From: an uncultured Clostridia bacterium
Lineage (GTDB): Bacteria; Bacillota; Clostridia; Oscillospirales; Acutalibacteraceae
Assembly: GCA_944384815.1 (NCBI GenBank)
Contig: CALWUW010000025.1
Span: 153,896-217,895, forward strand
Direction of reading: 5' to 3'
Length of the DNA: 64,000 bases
The position numbers were made by a program, and so were the translations under genes. Of the stretch, positions 17,528 through 25,547 are shown piece by piece. Numbering within the stretch: position 1 is the first letter of the stretch; the number at the start of each line of letters is the position of its first letter. Below the pieces are notes generated by a model. That model saw nothing but the letters and a program-made list of their open reading frames with translations, was not told the origin of the DNA and made no database searches.

Positions 17528-17721
17528 GAAAGGGCATAAAGGGCACAAAGAAACAAGGCCTGTTCCAGATCCTACGTCTTCCGACTCCGAAGCAAATCAT
17601 CGTCAACTCAGAACGCACATACATTTAATTTTTTCAAGTGAGGGCAATGCAGGCAGACACTTTCCCCGAAACCGTCCGGAACAAACCATTCCGCCCGGGC
17701 AAAAAGCGCTGCTGTTCTTCT
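17500..17721 (-). promoter_or_regulatory. Unassigned structured leader RNA upstream of hydE
   Basis: About 220 nt of transcribed leader separate the promoter from the attenuator. On the minus strand AGGTGAG near the 5' end can pair with CTCACTT about 90 nt later, closing a domain. An inner hairpin CGGAA/TTCCG and several G-rich segments lie within it. The layout (closed domain, linker, terminator) is that of a riboswitch or protein-binding attenuator. I matched it to none of the riboswitch consensus motifs I know, and it has no T-box motif. Confidence 0.55.
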
Positions 17722-17727
17722 CACCTC

Positions 17728-17756
17728 ATCATAGCACAGAGAAAAAAGGAATACAA
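17728..17756 (-). promoter_or_regulatory. Sigma-A promoter of the hydE-nflHDK operon
   Basis: TTGTAT (17751-17756) and TATGAT (17728-17733) have a 17-bp spacer and an extended TG before the -10 box. It sits just after the stop of the ACT-domain gene, making the array an independent transcription unit. Confidence 0.85.
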
Positions 17757-17763
17757 GAGCCAA

Positions 17764-18195
17764 TTACAGCTCGGAGAGATCCTCCTGGCAAATCAGATGA
17801 ACACGATTGGCTGCCAGAACATCCACCGCCTTTTCATTGTCCTCCACCCGAAATACCATATAGGCCACTCCCGCTTTCCGGGTGATAAACGCATAGGTAT
17901 ATTCCAGATTGATGCCGTTGTTTCCTAGGATCTCCAGGATGCTGTCCAGCCCACCGGCCTCATCCGGCACTTCCGCCGCCAAAACCGGCGTGATGGAGCA
18001 GATATACCCGGCTTCCTTCAAAACACAGGCTGTTTTATAGGAATCGTCTACGATCAGGCGCAAAATGCCGAAATCCGGCGTCTCCGCGATGGAAAGCGCC
18101 CGCATGTCGATTTGATTCTCCCGAAGCACCTTGGTCAGGCCGGAAAGGCGCCCGGGTTTGTTCTCCAAAAATACAGAAATTTGCTTAACCGTCAT
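17764..18195 (-). CDS. Tandem ACT-domain protein
   Basis: A 143-residue protein made of two ACT domains (about 1-70 and 72-143). The first begins KQISVFLENKPGRLSGLTKVL, the second around DSILEILGNNGINLEYTYAF; both keep the Gly and Leu of the ACT ligand-binding turn. Such proteins bind amino acids. This small form is commonly encoded beside phenylacetate-CoA ligase in anaerobes, as here (62 bp downstream of that gene), and is assumed to sense an aromatic or branched amino acid. Confidence 0.85.
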   Translation of the reverse strand: MTVKQISVFLENKPGRLSGLTKVLRENQIDMRALSIAETPDFGILRLIVDDSYKTACVLKEAGYICSITPVLAAEVPDEAGGLDSILEILGNNGINLEYTYAFITRKAGVAYMVFRVEDNEKAVDVLAANRVHLICQEDLSEL

Positions 18196-18257
18196 TCTTC
18201 ACCCTTCTTTCAGAAATCAAGCTTTGTATCTCCCGGATCCGGGAAACACACCGGAGC

Positions 18258-19559
18258 TTAATACAATTTCCGCTTGTCAATGATACGAACCGCTTTTCCC
18301 TCGCTGCGGGCAATGGTTTTGGGGGAAACCAGCTTTACATGGGCGTAAATACCCAGCATGGACTTCAGCGCCTCCACCAATTCCTTTTCCCGGTTGCTGA
18401 TGTCCTTAACCGTATCCGAGAACATTTCCGGCGTCATTTCCACTTCTACATCCAGCTGGTCACTGTTGTTTACGCGGGTAACAATGATCTGATAGTTGGC
18501 CGGGTAGCCTTTGTTCAGCAGCACCGTTTCGATCTGAGAGGGGAATACGTTGACGCCCTTGACGATCAGCATATCATCACTGCGGCCCATGGGCTTGGTC
18601 ATCTTCACGTGAGTCCGCCCGCAAGAGCATTTCTCATGGGAAAGAATGCAGATATCCCTTGTGCGGTAGCGAAGCAGGGGGAACGCTTCCTTGGTAATGC
18701 TGGTAAATACCAACTCGCCCTTTTCTCCGTCCGGAAGGACTTCTCCCGTCTCCGGGTCAATGATCTCCGCAATGAAATGGTCCTCATTGATGTGCATACC
18801 GGTCTGGGCGCTGCACTCAAAGGAAACGCCGGGGCCGGAAATCTCCGTGAGACCATAAATGTCATAGGCCTTGATCCCCAGCTTATCCTGAATATCCTGG
18901 CGCATTTCCTCGCTCCAGGCCTCCGCGCCGAAAATACCCGCCTTCAAGCGGATCTGATCCCGAAGGCCTCGTTCACAAATGCTTTCTGCCAGGTAAGCCG
19001 CATAAGAAGGGGTGCAGCAAAGAATGGTGGACCCCAGGTCGCACATAAACTGGATCTGCCGATCGGTATTTCCGGAGGACATGGGGAGAGTCAAGGATCC
19101 CAGCTTATGGGAGCCGCCGTTCAGGCCGGGGCCTCCGGTAAACAAGCCATACCCATAACAAACCTGCACCACATCATCCTTGGTGCCTCCTGCCGCCACC
19201 AAAGCTCTGGCGCAGCATTCTTCCCAAAGATCCAGATCATGCTGGGTATAAAAAGCCACTACCCGGCGGCCAGTGGTGCCGCTGGTGGACTGGATCCGCA
19301 CACAGTCAGAAAGCGGTTTGGCCAGCAATCCGTAAGGATACGCGTCCCGTAGATCCGCCTTGGTCAAAAACGGAAGCTTATGAAGATCATCCACTGAGCG
19401 GATATCTTCCGGCGTTACCCCTTTCTTTTCCATCAAAGCCCGATAATAGGGCACGTTTTCATAGACATGCCGCACCTGTTTGACAAGCCGTTCATCCTGC
19501 CAAGCCCGGATCTGTTCCCGGGAGGCGCACTCGATCTCCGGCTGATAATAGTTTCCCAT
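18258..19559 (-). CDS. paaK: Phenylacetate-CoA ligase family protein
   Basis: A 433-residue adenylate-forming enzyme of the PaaK branch. I chose ATG 19559, with AAGGGGA upstream. The AMP-binding P-loop is IQSTSGTTGRR (~95-105). The A5-like motif YGLTEISGPG and the C-terminal AMP-binding lid with MLIVKGVNVFPSQIE are intact. It converts an aryl-acetate to its CoA thioester with ATP. In clostridia it usually works with indolepyruvate:ferredoxin oxidoreductase in aromatic amino-acid fermentation, but no iorAB genes are in this window. It is co-transcribed with the ACT protein. Confidence 0.9.
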   Translation of the reverse strand: MGNYYQPEIECASREQIRAWQDERLVKQVRHVYENVPYYRALMEKKGVTPEDIRSVDDLHKLPFLTKADLRDAYPYGLLAKPLSDCVRIQSTSGTTGRRVVAFYTQHDLDLWEECCARALVAAGGTKDDVVQVCYGYGLFTGGPGLNGGSHKLGSLTLPMSSGNTDRQIQFMCDLGSTILCCTPSYAAYLAESICERGLRDQIRLKAGIFGAEAWSEEMRQDIQDKLGIKAYDIYGLTEISGPGVSFECSAQTGMHINEDHFIAEIIDPETGEVLPDGEKGELVFTSITKEAFPLLRYRTRDICILSHEKCSCGRTHVKMTKPMGRSDDMLIVKGVNVFPSQIETVLLNKGYPANYQIIVTRVNNSDQLDVEVEMTPEMFSDTVKDISNREKELVEALKSMLGIYAHVKLVSPKTIARSEGKAVRIIDKRKLY

Positions 19560-19739
19560 GATACTCAATCCCCTTTGCGTACATACGCTTTTTCTATAAA
19601 AACGTGTTCCAAAGCCCAATCAGCCACCGGCAAACACCGAATAGCCGCCGATTTCGGAGCAGCCCTGAAACCTGTTTTCTCTGAAAAGACATGCTGTTTT
19701 TAGAAGCGGAAGCCCGCACCCATGCCTTTTTTCAAATTC

Positions 19740-19768
19740 ATGATACCATGTTTCTTTTTTGGCGTAAA
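19740..19768 (-). promoter_or_regulatory. Sigma-A promoter of the paaK-ACT operon
   Basis: TTTACG (19763-19768) and TATCAT (19740-19745) are 17 bp apart. The resulting leader to the paaK start is about 175 nt, in which I see no clear structure. Confidence 0.7.
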
Positions 19769-19793
19769 CCCGTTTTGAAAATTTTTGAAAAAT

Positions 19794-19834
19794 CCCCCTG
19801 CAGATTTCGCTGTGTTCGCAGGATCTGCAGGGGG
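19794..19834 (-). terminator. Terminator of thrS
   Basis: A 12-bp stem CCCCCTGCAGAT/ATCTGCAGGGGG with a 17-nt loop. On the minus strand it is followed by ATTTTT. Confidence 0.88.
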
Positions 19835-19857
19835 TATATTTTCAGAAAAAGGAGCGA

Positions 19858-21804
19858 TCAATCTTTGGCTTTGGTGGCTACCTGCATCAGGACCTTGCTG
19901 AGGAAGTCTTCCACGCTCATGGCCCCCAAGTCGCCTTCCTTGCGATGACGGACGGAAACCGTACCGCTCTCCGCTTCCTTCTCGCCTACGATCAGCATAT
20001 AAGGAATCTTCTGCAGCTGCGCTTCCCGGATTTTATAGCCGATCTTCTCGCTGCGCATATCGCAGGTTGCCCGAAGCCCCGCGTTTTTCAAGGCTTCCGT
20101 TACCTCCTGGGACTTCTCGTGGAAGCGCTCACTAATAGGCAGGATACGGACCTGCTCCGGCATCAACCACAAAGGCAGAGCGCCGGCATATTTCTCAATA
20201 AGCAGAGCCAGCGTGCGCTCGTAGCAGCCGATGGAAGTACGATGGATGATATAGGGATTTTTCCGCTTTCCGTCGGAATCCACATACTCCATGCCGAATT
20301 TTTCCGCCAGCATCTGGTCGATCTGGATGGTAATGAGGGTATCCTCCTTGCCATACACGTTCTTGATCTGAATATCCAGCTTGGGCCCGTAGAAAGCGGC
20401 TTCGCCCACACCTTCCACATAGGGGATCTCCAGATGGTTCAGGATGCGGCGCATGGTTCCCTGGGCTTCATCCCACTGTTCCTGGGTGCCGATATATTTT
20501 TCCCGGTTTTCCGGATCCCACATGGAGAACCGATAAGAAACATCCTCGTAGAGCCCCAGCGTCTTCAGCATGAAGATCACCAGCTCCAGGCAGCCCTTAA
20601 ATTCATCTTCCAGCTGGTCAGGGCGGCACATCAGGTGCCCTTCGGAAATGGTAAACTGACGGACACGGATCAGGCCGTGCATCTCGCCGGAAGCCTCGTT
20701 GCGGAACAGGGTAGACGTCTCATTATACCGCAAAGGCAGATCCCGATAAGAGCGCTGACGATTCAGATAAGCCTGATACTGGAAGGGGCAGGTCATGGGG
20801 CGCAAAGCAAATACTTCGTCGTCCTTTTCCTCATCGCCCAGCACAAACATGCCATCCTTATAATGATCCCAGTGCCCGCTGACTTTGTACAAATCGCTTT
20901 TGGCCATAAAAGGCGTTTTCGTCAGCTGCCAGCCCCGTTTCTGCTCTTCATCTTCCACAAAGCGCTGCAGAAGCTGGATCACTCTGGCGCCGTTGGGAAG
21001 CAAAATAGGCAGGCCCTGGCCAATCAGATCGCAGGTGGTAAAATATCCCAGCTGACGGCCCAGCACGTTATGATCCCGCTTTTTGGCTTCCTCCAGAGCG
21101 GTGAGATGTTCTTCCAACTGAGAAGCTTTGGGGAAGGATACACCGTATACCCGCTGGAGCATATCATTTTTCGCGTCCCCGCGCCAATAGGCGGCGGTGG
21201 CGGCAGTAAGCTTCACCGCTTTGACACAGCCGGTGCTCATCAAATGGGGGCCGGCGCACAGATCGGTGAAATCACCCTGGCGATACAGGGAAATGGCCTC
21301 CCCTTTCCCGGCATGCTCCCGGATCAGCTCCACTTTATACTTCTGGCCATGCTCCTCCATGAATTTTTCCGCCTCTTCGGGGGAAAGCTCAAACCGCTCC
21401 AAAGGCAGGTTTTCCTTAATGATCGCTTTGATCTCCCCTTCGATCTTGGTCAAATCTTCCGGCGTGAAAGGACGCACGCCGCCGATATCATAGTAAAAGC
21501 CATTGTCCACAGAAGGGCCCACACCAAAGATGGCCTCGGGGAACAAACGCTGCACCGCCTGCGCCATAATGTGGGACGTAGTATGCCAATACGCCTTCTT
21601 GCCTTCGGGATCATCAAAGGTCAAAATAGCCAGTTCACAGTCTTCGTTTATAGGGGTGCGCAAATCCACCACCTGACCGTTCAGCTTGCCGGCGCAGGCT
21701 GCTTTATAAAGCCCCGCTCCGATGGATTTGGCTACATCCGCCACCGTGACCCCGGCTTCGAATGTCCGTGCATCTCCCTTTAAAGTGATTTGAATTGTAC
21801 TCAT
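19858..21804 (-). CDS. thrS: Threonine-tRNA ligase
   Basis: A 648-residue protein of normal ThrRS length. I chose ATG 21804 over a TTG two codons upstream; AAGGAG precedes it. Domains in order: TGS (~1-65), the SAD editing domain (~70-230), the class II catalytic core (~240-535, with motif 2 near YNETSTLFRNEASGEMHGL and the Zn-ligand Cys in RPMTCPFQ), and the anticodon-binding domain (~540-648). It charges tRNA-Thr. It is a single-gene unit under a Thr T-box. A long open frame on the opposite strand is a composition artefact. Confidence 0.97.
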   Translation of the reverse strand: MSTIQITLKGDARTFEAGVTVADVAKSIGAGLYKAACAGKLNGQVVDLRTPINEDCELAILTFDDPEGKKAYWHTTSHIMAQAVQRLFPEAIFGVGPSVDNGFYYDIGGVRPFTPEDLTKIEGEIKAIIKENLPLERFELSPEEAEKFMEEHGQKYKVELIREHAGKGEAISLYRQGDFTDLCAGPHLMSTGCVKAVKLTAATAAYWRGDAKNDMLQRVYGVSFPKASQLEEHLTALEEAKKRDHNVLGRQLGYFTTCDLIGQGLPILLPNGARVIQLLQRFVEDEEQKRGWQLTKTPFMAKSDLYKVSGHWDHYKDGMFVLGDEEKDDEVFALRPMTCPFQYQAYLNRQRSYRDLPLRYNETSTLFRNEASGEMHGLIRVRQFTISEGHLMCRPDQLEDEFKGCLELVIFMLKTLGLYEDVSYRFSMWDPENREKYIGTQEQWDEAQGTMRRILNHLEIPYVEGVGEAAFYGPKLDIQIKNVYGKEDTLITIQIDQMLAEKFGMEYVDSDGKRKNPYIIHRTSIGCYERTLALLIEKYAGALPLWLMPEQVRILPISERFHEKSQEVTEALKNAGLRATCDMRSEKIGYKIREAQLQKIPYMLIVGEKEAESGTVSVRHRKEGDLGAMSVEDFLSKVLMQVATKAKD

Positions 21805-21873
21805 ACGCAAAGCTCTCCTTTCCTGCTTTCACCATTTTAGCAAAAGCGTATAACGCCGCATTACGCATCTATA

Positions 21874-22146
21874 TGCAAAAAATCCCCGCCCCACAAAGGG
21901 GCGAGGATTCTCTCGCGGTTCCACCCTAATTCAGCAGCGCAGGCTTTCACACGAACACAAAAGCCGCCTGCCCTTATCTGCCTGTTAACGGAGGCAACCC
22001 GGCACGCCTTTTCAGCGCACGCTCCGGGGCGGTACCTTCTTTCCAAACCGCGTGGAAGCTTTCAGCCGGGGCTCCCACTCTCTGCCGCCGTTGTTATGGA
22101 AAAAGGCTTTCCCATCTGCGCTTTATACATATAAAGCTCTTATCTG
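21874..22146 (-). promoter_or_regulatory. T-box leader of thrS (tRNA-Thr sensing)
   Basis: The minus strand carries the T-box core GGGTGGAACCGCG (21914-21926) and a terminator. Stem I contains the GAGAG bulge. The segment before CGGAGCG aligns residue by residue with that of the pheS leader and puts the specifier at 22033-22031, reading ACC (Thr). This matches the downstream gene and confirms both assignments. Confidence 0.93.
21875..21908 (-). terminator. Attenuator hairpin of the thrS T-box
   Basis: Stem ATCCCCGCCCC/GGGGCGAGGAT with a 5-nt loop, then TTTTTT on the minus strand. Confidence 0.88.
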
Positions 22147-22152
22147 CCTTAA

Positions 22153-22181
22153 AGAATAGCATTCCAAAAAACATAAGTCAA
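22153..22181 (-). promoter_or_regulatory. Sigma-A promoter of the thrS leader
   Basis: TTGACT (22176-22181) and TATTCT (22153-22158) with a 17-bp spacer. Confidence 0.85.
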
Positions 22182-22336
22182 GGCCTGGGGAAGAGTTTTA
22201 TCCCACGATTAAAAAAACGCGGTTAAATTCCTCTTTTTCCAACATTTTTTATAAAAAGTTTTCCTCTCTTTGTGATACACGTTTTACAAATTCCTGTTCC
22301 CAATTTAACAATTTGTACAGATTCTGTTCAAATTCC

Positions 22337-22366
22337 TTGACAGAACAGGGGCAAACGTAATACAAT
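22337..22366 (+). promoter_or_regulatory. Sigma-A promoter of rny
   Basis: TTGACA (22337-22342) and TACAAT (22361-22366) with an 18-bp spacer. The AT-rich 22182-22336 stretch before it holds nothing else I can name. Confidence 0.75.
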
Positions 22367-22390
22367 TATTCACAAGGGAGCGGAAGATTT

Positions 22391-22424
22391 CGGTTCCGGA
22401 ATAACGCATCCGGGGCCGTTTTTT
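22391..22424 (+). terminator. Terminator-like hairpin 1 in the rny leader
   Basis: The arms CGG..CCGGA and TCCGG..CCG enclose an 8-nt loop and are followed by TTTTTTG. It lies only about 20 nt after the predicted transcription start and well before the rny start codon. Confidence 0.6.
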
Positions 22425-22444
22425 GTTTTTGCCTCCTTTCGTTT

Positions 22445-22478
22445 GGTTTTTCCTTCTTGGCAAGGAAAAACCATTTTT
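22445..22478 (+). terminator. Terminator-like hairpin 2 in the rny leader
   Basis: An 11-bp perfect stem GGTTTTTCCTT/AAGGAAAAACC with a 6-nt loop is followed by ATTTTT. It is the second such hairpin between the promoter and rny. Confidence 0.6.
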
Positions 22479-22564
22479 AAGCGAAAGCCGTACTGGTCCT
22501 TTCGCTTTCTGACTAACCTAAATACAACTTGATACAAACCGAAGAAAAGGAGGTGTCGGCAAAT

Positions 22565-24121
22565 TTGGATCCAATTGTAGTAAATATTGTTGTGGGTGTG
22601 CTCTGTGCGGCGGCGGCCGGTTCTATATGCTTTTTCGCCGGAGTGAGCCACCGAAAAAAACAAGCTGAATTGACTATTGGCTCCGCTGAACAGGAAGCGA
22701 AACGCATTGTCAGCGACGCCATTAAAAATGCCGAAGCAAAGAAAAGAGAAGCCATTCTGGAAGGAAAAGACGAGATCCATAAGTTCCGGAACGAAACCGA
22801 ACGGGATCTGAATGAACGCAGAAAAGAAGTGCAGCGTCAGGAACGCCGCATTCAGCAAAAAGAGGAAAACCTGGATAAAAAAATGGAGGCTCTGGAAGCC
22901 AAGGATGAACTTCTGAACAGCAAATGCCAGCAGGCCGATCAACGTCTTGCCGAAGCGGAAGCTGTGAAAAAAAGCCAGTTTGATATGTTGGAACGTATTT
23001 CCGGCTTTACTGTGGAGCAGGCAAAAGAGTATCTCCTTCATAACCTGGAAGATGAGTTGACACATGATAAAGCCTTGAAGCTGATGGAATTTGAACAGCA
23101 GACCAAAGACGAGGCGGACAAAGCGGCCCGGGAGATCATCTCCATGGCCATCCAGCGCTGTGCGGCGGACCATGTGGCGGAAGCAACCATCTCTGTTGTT
23201 CCTCTTCCCAACGATGAAATGAAAGGGCGCATCATTGGTCGGGAAGGACGGAATATCCGTGCCATTGAAACCATGACCGGTGTGGATCTGATCATTGACG
23301 ATACACCGGAAGCCATCACTCTTTCCTGTTTTGAACCTGTGCGCCGGGAAGTCGCCCGTATTGCTTTGGAGCGGCTGATCACCGACGGACGAATCCATCC
23401 CGCACGAATCGAGGAAACCATTGAAAAAGCTCGCCGGGAAGTAGAGACTACCATTAAAGAAGAGGGCGAACGAGTGGTAATCGAAGCCGGCGTTACCGGG
23501 ATCCATCCCGAGCTGGTTCGTCTGCTGGGGCGTTTGCGTTACCGCACCAGTTATGGCCAGAATGTTTTGCATCACTCTCTGGAAGTGGCGCACCTTGCCG
23601 GTATTATGGCATCGGAGCTGGGGCTGGATCCCACCGTTGCCCGCCGAGCCGGCTTGCTGCATGATATCGGCAAATCTCTGGATCACGAGATCGAAGGCTC
23701 CCATGTGGAGATCGGCGTAGACGTGGCACGGAAATATAAGGAAAGTGAAACGGTTGTCCATGCTATTCAGGCGCATCACGGAGACGTGGAAGCCAAGACC
23801 GTTCTGGCCTGCATCGTCCAGGCCGCTGATGCGATTTCCGCCGCCAGACCGGGCGCTCGCCGTGAGAATCTGGAAAATTACATTAAACGTCTGGAAAAAC
23901 TGGAAGAAGTCGCCTCCTCCTTTGAAGGAGTGGAACGCTGCTTTGCCATTCAGGCCGGCCGGGAAATCCGCGTAATGGTGAAACCGGAGATCATCACAGA
24001 CGACCGCATGGTGCTCTTGGCCCGGGATATCTGCAACAAGATCGAAAGCGATTTGGAATATCCGGGGCAGATCAAGGTAAATATCATTCGGGAAAGCCGG
24101 GCTATCGAATACGCAAAATAA
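22565..24121 (+). CDS. rny: Ribonuclease Y
   Basis: A 518-residue protein, matching the usual ~520. The start is TTG 22565: AAGGAGGT (22547-22554) lies 10 nt before it, and no ATG fits; longer in-frame starts would place the SD inside the gene. Domains: one N-terminal membrane segment (~8-25), a long charged coiled coil (~30-190), a KH domain with [15 protein letters not shown], and an HD domain with [11 protein letters not shown] and [10 protein letters not shown]. It is the membrane-anchored endonuclease that starts mRNA decay in Firmicutes. ymdB follows about 100 bp downstream, the usual pairing. Confidence 0.96.
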   Translation: MDPIVVNIVVGVLCAAAAGSICFFAGVSHRKKQAELTIGSAEQEAKRIVSDAIKNAEAKKREAILEGKDEIHKFRNETERDLNERRKEVQRQERRIQQKEENLDKKMEALEAKDELLNSKCQQADQRLAEAEAVKKSQFDMLERISGFTVEQAKEYLLHNLEDELTHDKALKLMEFEQQTKDEADKAAREIISMAIQRCAADHVAEATISVVPLPNDEMKGRIIGREGRNIRAIETMTGVDLIIDDTPEAITLSCFEPVRREVARIALERLITDGRIHPARIEETIEKARREVETTIKEEGERVVIEAGVTGIHPELVRLLGRLRYRTSYGQNVLHHSLEVAHLAGIMASELGLDPTVARRAGLLHDIGKSLDHEIEGSHVEIGVDVARKYKESETVVHAIQAHHGDVEAKTVLACIVQAADAISAARPGARRENLENYIKRLEKLEEVASSFEGVERCFAIQAGREIRVMVKPEIITDDRMVLLARDICNKIESDLEYPGQIKVNIIRESRAIEYAK

Positions 24122-24130
24122 ACATCAGAA

Positions 24131-24163
24131 GGGGAACGGGGCTGAACCGCTCCCCTTTTTCTT
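24131..24163 (+). terminator. Terminator after rny
   Basis: GGGGAACGG and CCGCTCCCC arms with one mismatch and a 7-nt loop are followed by TTTTT. Some read-through into ymdB is likely, since no strong promoter is visible between the two genes. Confidence 0.75.
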
Positions 24164-24225
24164 CCGTTCCTTATTCATAGCCGGAAAGATGTTTTGGTAA
24201 ACCCGGTATTCAGAAAGGAGCTCCT

Positions 24226-24993
24226 ATGAAAATTCTTGCAATCGGAGATGTTGTAGGCAATATCGGATGCCGATTTCTTCGGGAAAAGCTTCCTTCCCTG
24301 AAGAAAAGCAAAGGAGTGGATCTCGTCATTGCCAATGGAGAAAATTCTGCAGACGGAAACGGCATTACCCCTTCCTCGGCGGATTTTTTATTTCACAGCG
24401 GCGTGGATGTGATCACCACAGGCAACCATACCTTTCGGCGAAAGGAAAGCTATCCCCTGTTTGACTCCTGCGAAACATTGCTTCGCCCGGCTAATTTCCC
24501 TGCCACGGCACCGGGAAGGGGCGTTTGTATCTATGATATGGGAAGAATTCAAATCGGTGTTATCAATCTGTTGGGAGAAGTTTATATGGACCCTATCGAT
24601 TCTCCCTTTCAGATTATGGATCGTCTCTTGGAAACGTCTCTGCCGAAAATCACGCTGGTGGATTTTCACGGGGAAGCTACTGGGGAAAAGCGCAGCTTTG
24701 GGTATGCCTTCGACGGAAAAGTTTCCGCTGTTTTCGGCACGCACACTCATGTACAGACAGCGGACGCTTCCATCCTTCCTTTGGGGACCGGCTATATTTC
24801 CGATTTGGGTATGACAGGCCCTATAGATTCCGTTTTAGGCGTGAAAAAAGAGTTGGTTATTGAAAAAATGCGCAGCCGAATGCCTGTACGCTTTGATTTG
24901 GCAACGGGCCCCTGCCAAATGGATTGCGCCCTGTTCACCATTGAAGAACGCACAGGAAAAACGGTTTCCGTGGAAGCAATTCAGATAAAATGA
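24226..24993 (+). CDS. ymdB: YmdB-family metallophosphoesterase
   Basis: A 255-residue calcineurin-like phosphoesterase of the YmdB family (2',3'-cyclic-nucleotide phosphodiesterase in Bacillus). AGAAAGGAG precedes ATG 24226. The dinuclear metal ligands are visible in GDVVGNIG, NGENSADG, TTGNHTF, DFHGEATGEK and FGTHTHVQTAD, and the length is normal. In Bacillus YmdB affects biofilm and motility gene expression and is encoded next to rny, as here; the RNA link is therefore conserved. Confidence 0.94.
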   Translation: MKILAIGDVVGNIGCRFLREKLPSLKKSKGVDLVIANGENSADGNGITPSSADFLFHSGVDVITTGNHTFRRKESYPLFDSCETLLRPANFPATAPGRGVCIYDMGRIQIGVINLLGEVYMDPIDSPFQIMDRLLETSLPKITLVDFHGEATGEKRSFGYAFDGKVSAVFGTHTHVQTADASILPLGTGYISDLGMTGPIDSVLGVKKELVIEKMRSRMPVRFDLATGPCQMDCALFTIEERTGKTVSVEAIQIK

Positions 24994-25014
24994 CGAATTT
25001 TTTTGCAATATCTC

Positions 25015-25043
25015 TTGTTTTTTTCTTCAAATTGACGTATGAT
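25015..25043 (+). promoter_or_regulatory. Promoter of spoVS
   Basis: TTGTTT (25015-25020) and TATGAT (25038-25043) with a 17-bp spacer fit sigma-A. In Bacillus spoVS is sigma-H dependent; I see no convincing sigma-H site here. Confidence 0.6.
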
Positions 25044-25084
25044 TACAGTAGACAAATTCATACTGGTTTAAAGGAGGAAGCCGA

Positions 25085-25345
25085 ATGGAAATTCTGAAAG
25101 TGTCTTCCAAATCCGCCCCCAATTCCGTGGCCGGTGCTATAGCCAATGTGATCCGCGAATCCGGTTCGGCCGAGCTACAGGCTGTGGGCGCGGGTGCCGC
25201 CAACCAAGCTATAAAAGCTGTAGCCATTGCCAGAGGATATCTGGCGCCCACAGGGATCGACCTGATCTGTGTGCCGGCCTTTGCCAGCGTGGAGATCGAC
25301 GGAGAAGAGCGTACAGCCATTCGTCTGATTGTAGAATCCCGATAA
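25085..25345 (+). CDS. spoVS: Stage V sporulation protein S
   Basis: An 86-residue protein, the full and highly conserved SpoVS length, with AAAGGAGG before the ATG. It begins MEILKVSSKSAPNSVAGAIA and carries the central AVGAGAANQAIKAVAIARGY and C-terminal EERTAIRLIVE, close to the Bacillus protein. It has an Alba-like fold and is needed for normal spore coat and cortex development. Its presence argues that the organism sporulates. It is a single-gene unit with its own terminator. Confidence 0.97.
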   Translation: MEILKVSSKSAPNSVAGAIANVIRESGSAELQAVGAGAANQAIKAVAIARGYLAPTGIDLICVPAFASVEIDGEERTAIRLIVESR

Positions 25346-25348
25346 TAA

Positions 25349-25380
25349 AAGCGCTTCCGAGCTTCGGAAGCGCTTTTTTG
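25349..25380 (+). terminator. Terminator after spoVS
   Basis: AAGCGCTTCCGA/TTCGGAAGCGCTT with a 2-4 nt loop, followed by TTTTT. Confidence 0.9.
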
Positions 25381-25428
25381 CCCTTTTCCATAGGAAGGAA
25401 AATCTTTTGAATTTCAAAGAGTTTACGA

Positions 25429-25457
25429 TTGCAGTTGCACGGTAAGTGTGGTATAAT
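25429..25457 (+). promoter_or_regulatory. Sigma-A promoter of fakA
   Basis: TTGCAG (25429-25434) and a consensus TATAAT (25452-25457) with a 17-bp spacer. Confidence 0.85.
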
Positions 25458-25547
25458 GCACTATATATAAAAATTCCCGGCGGCCGGGAGCGCCGCATTT
25501 GTTCCGTCTGAAAGGATAATAAAGAACCAAGGGAGTGTGCTGAAGAC

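Noticed and set aside
19945-21783. 612-codon open frame on the plus strand
   Set aside because: Exact antisense shadow of thrS, without an SD or recognisable domain.
22370-23779. 469-codon open frame on the minus strand
   Set aside because: Shadow of rny; rich in Phe and His with no domain.
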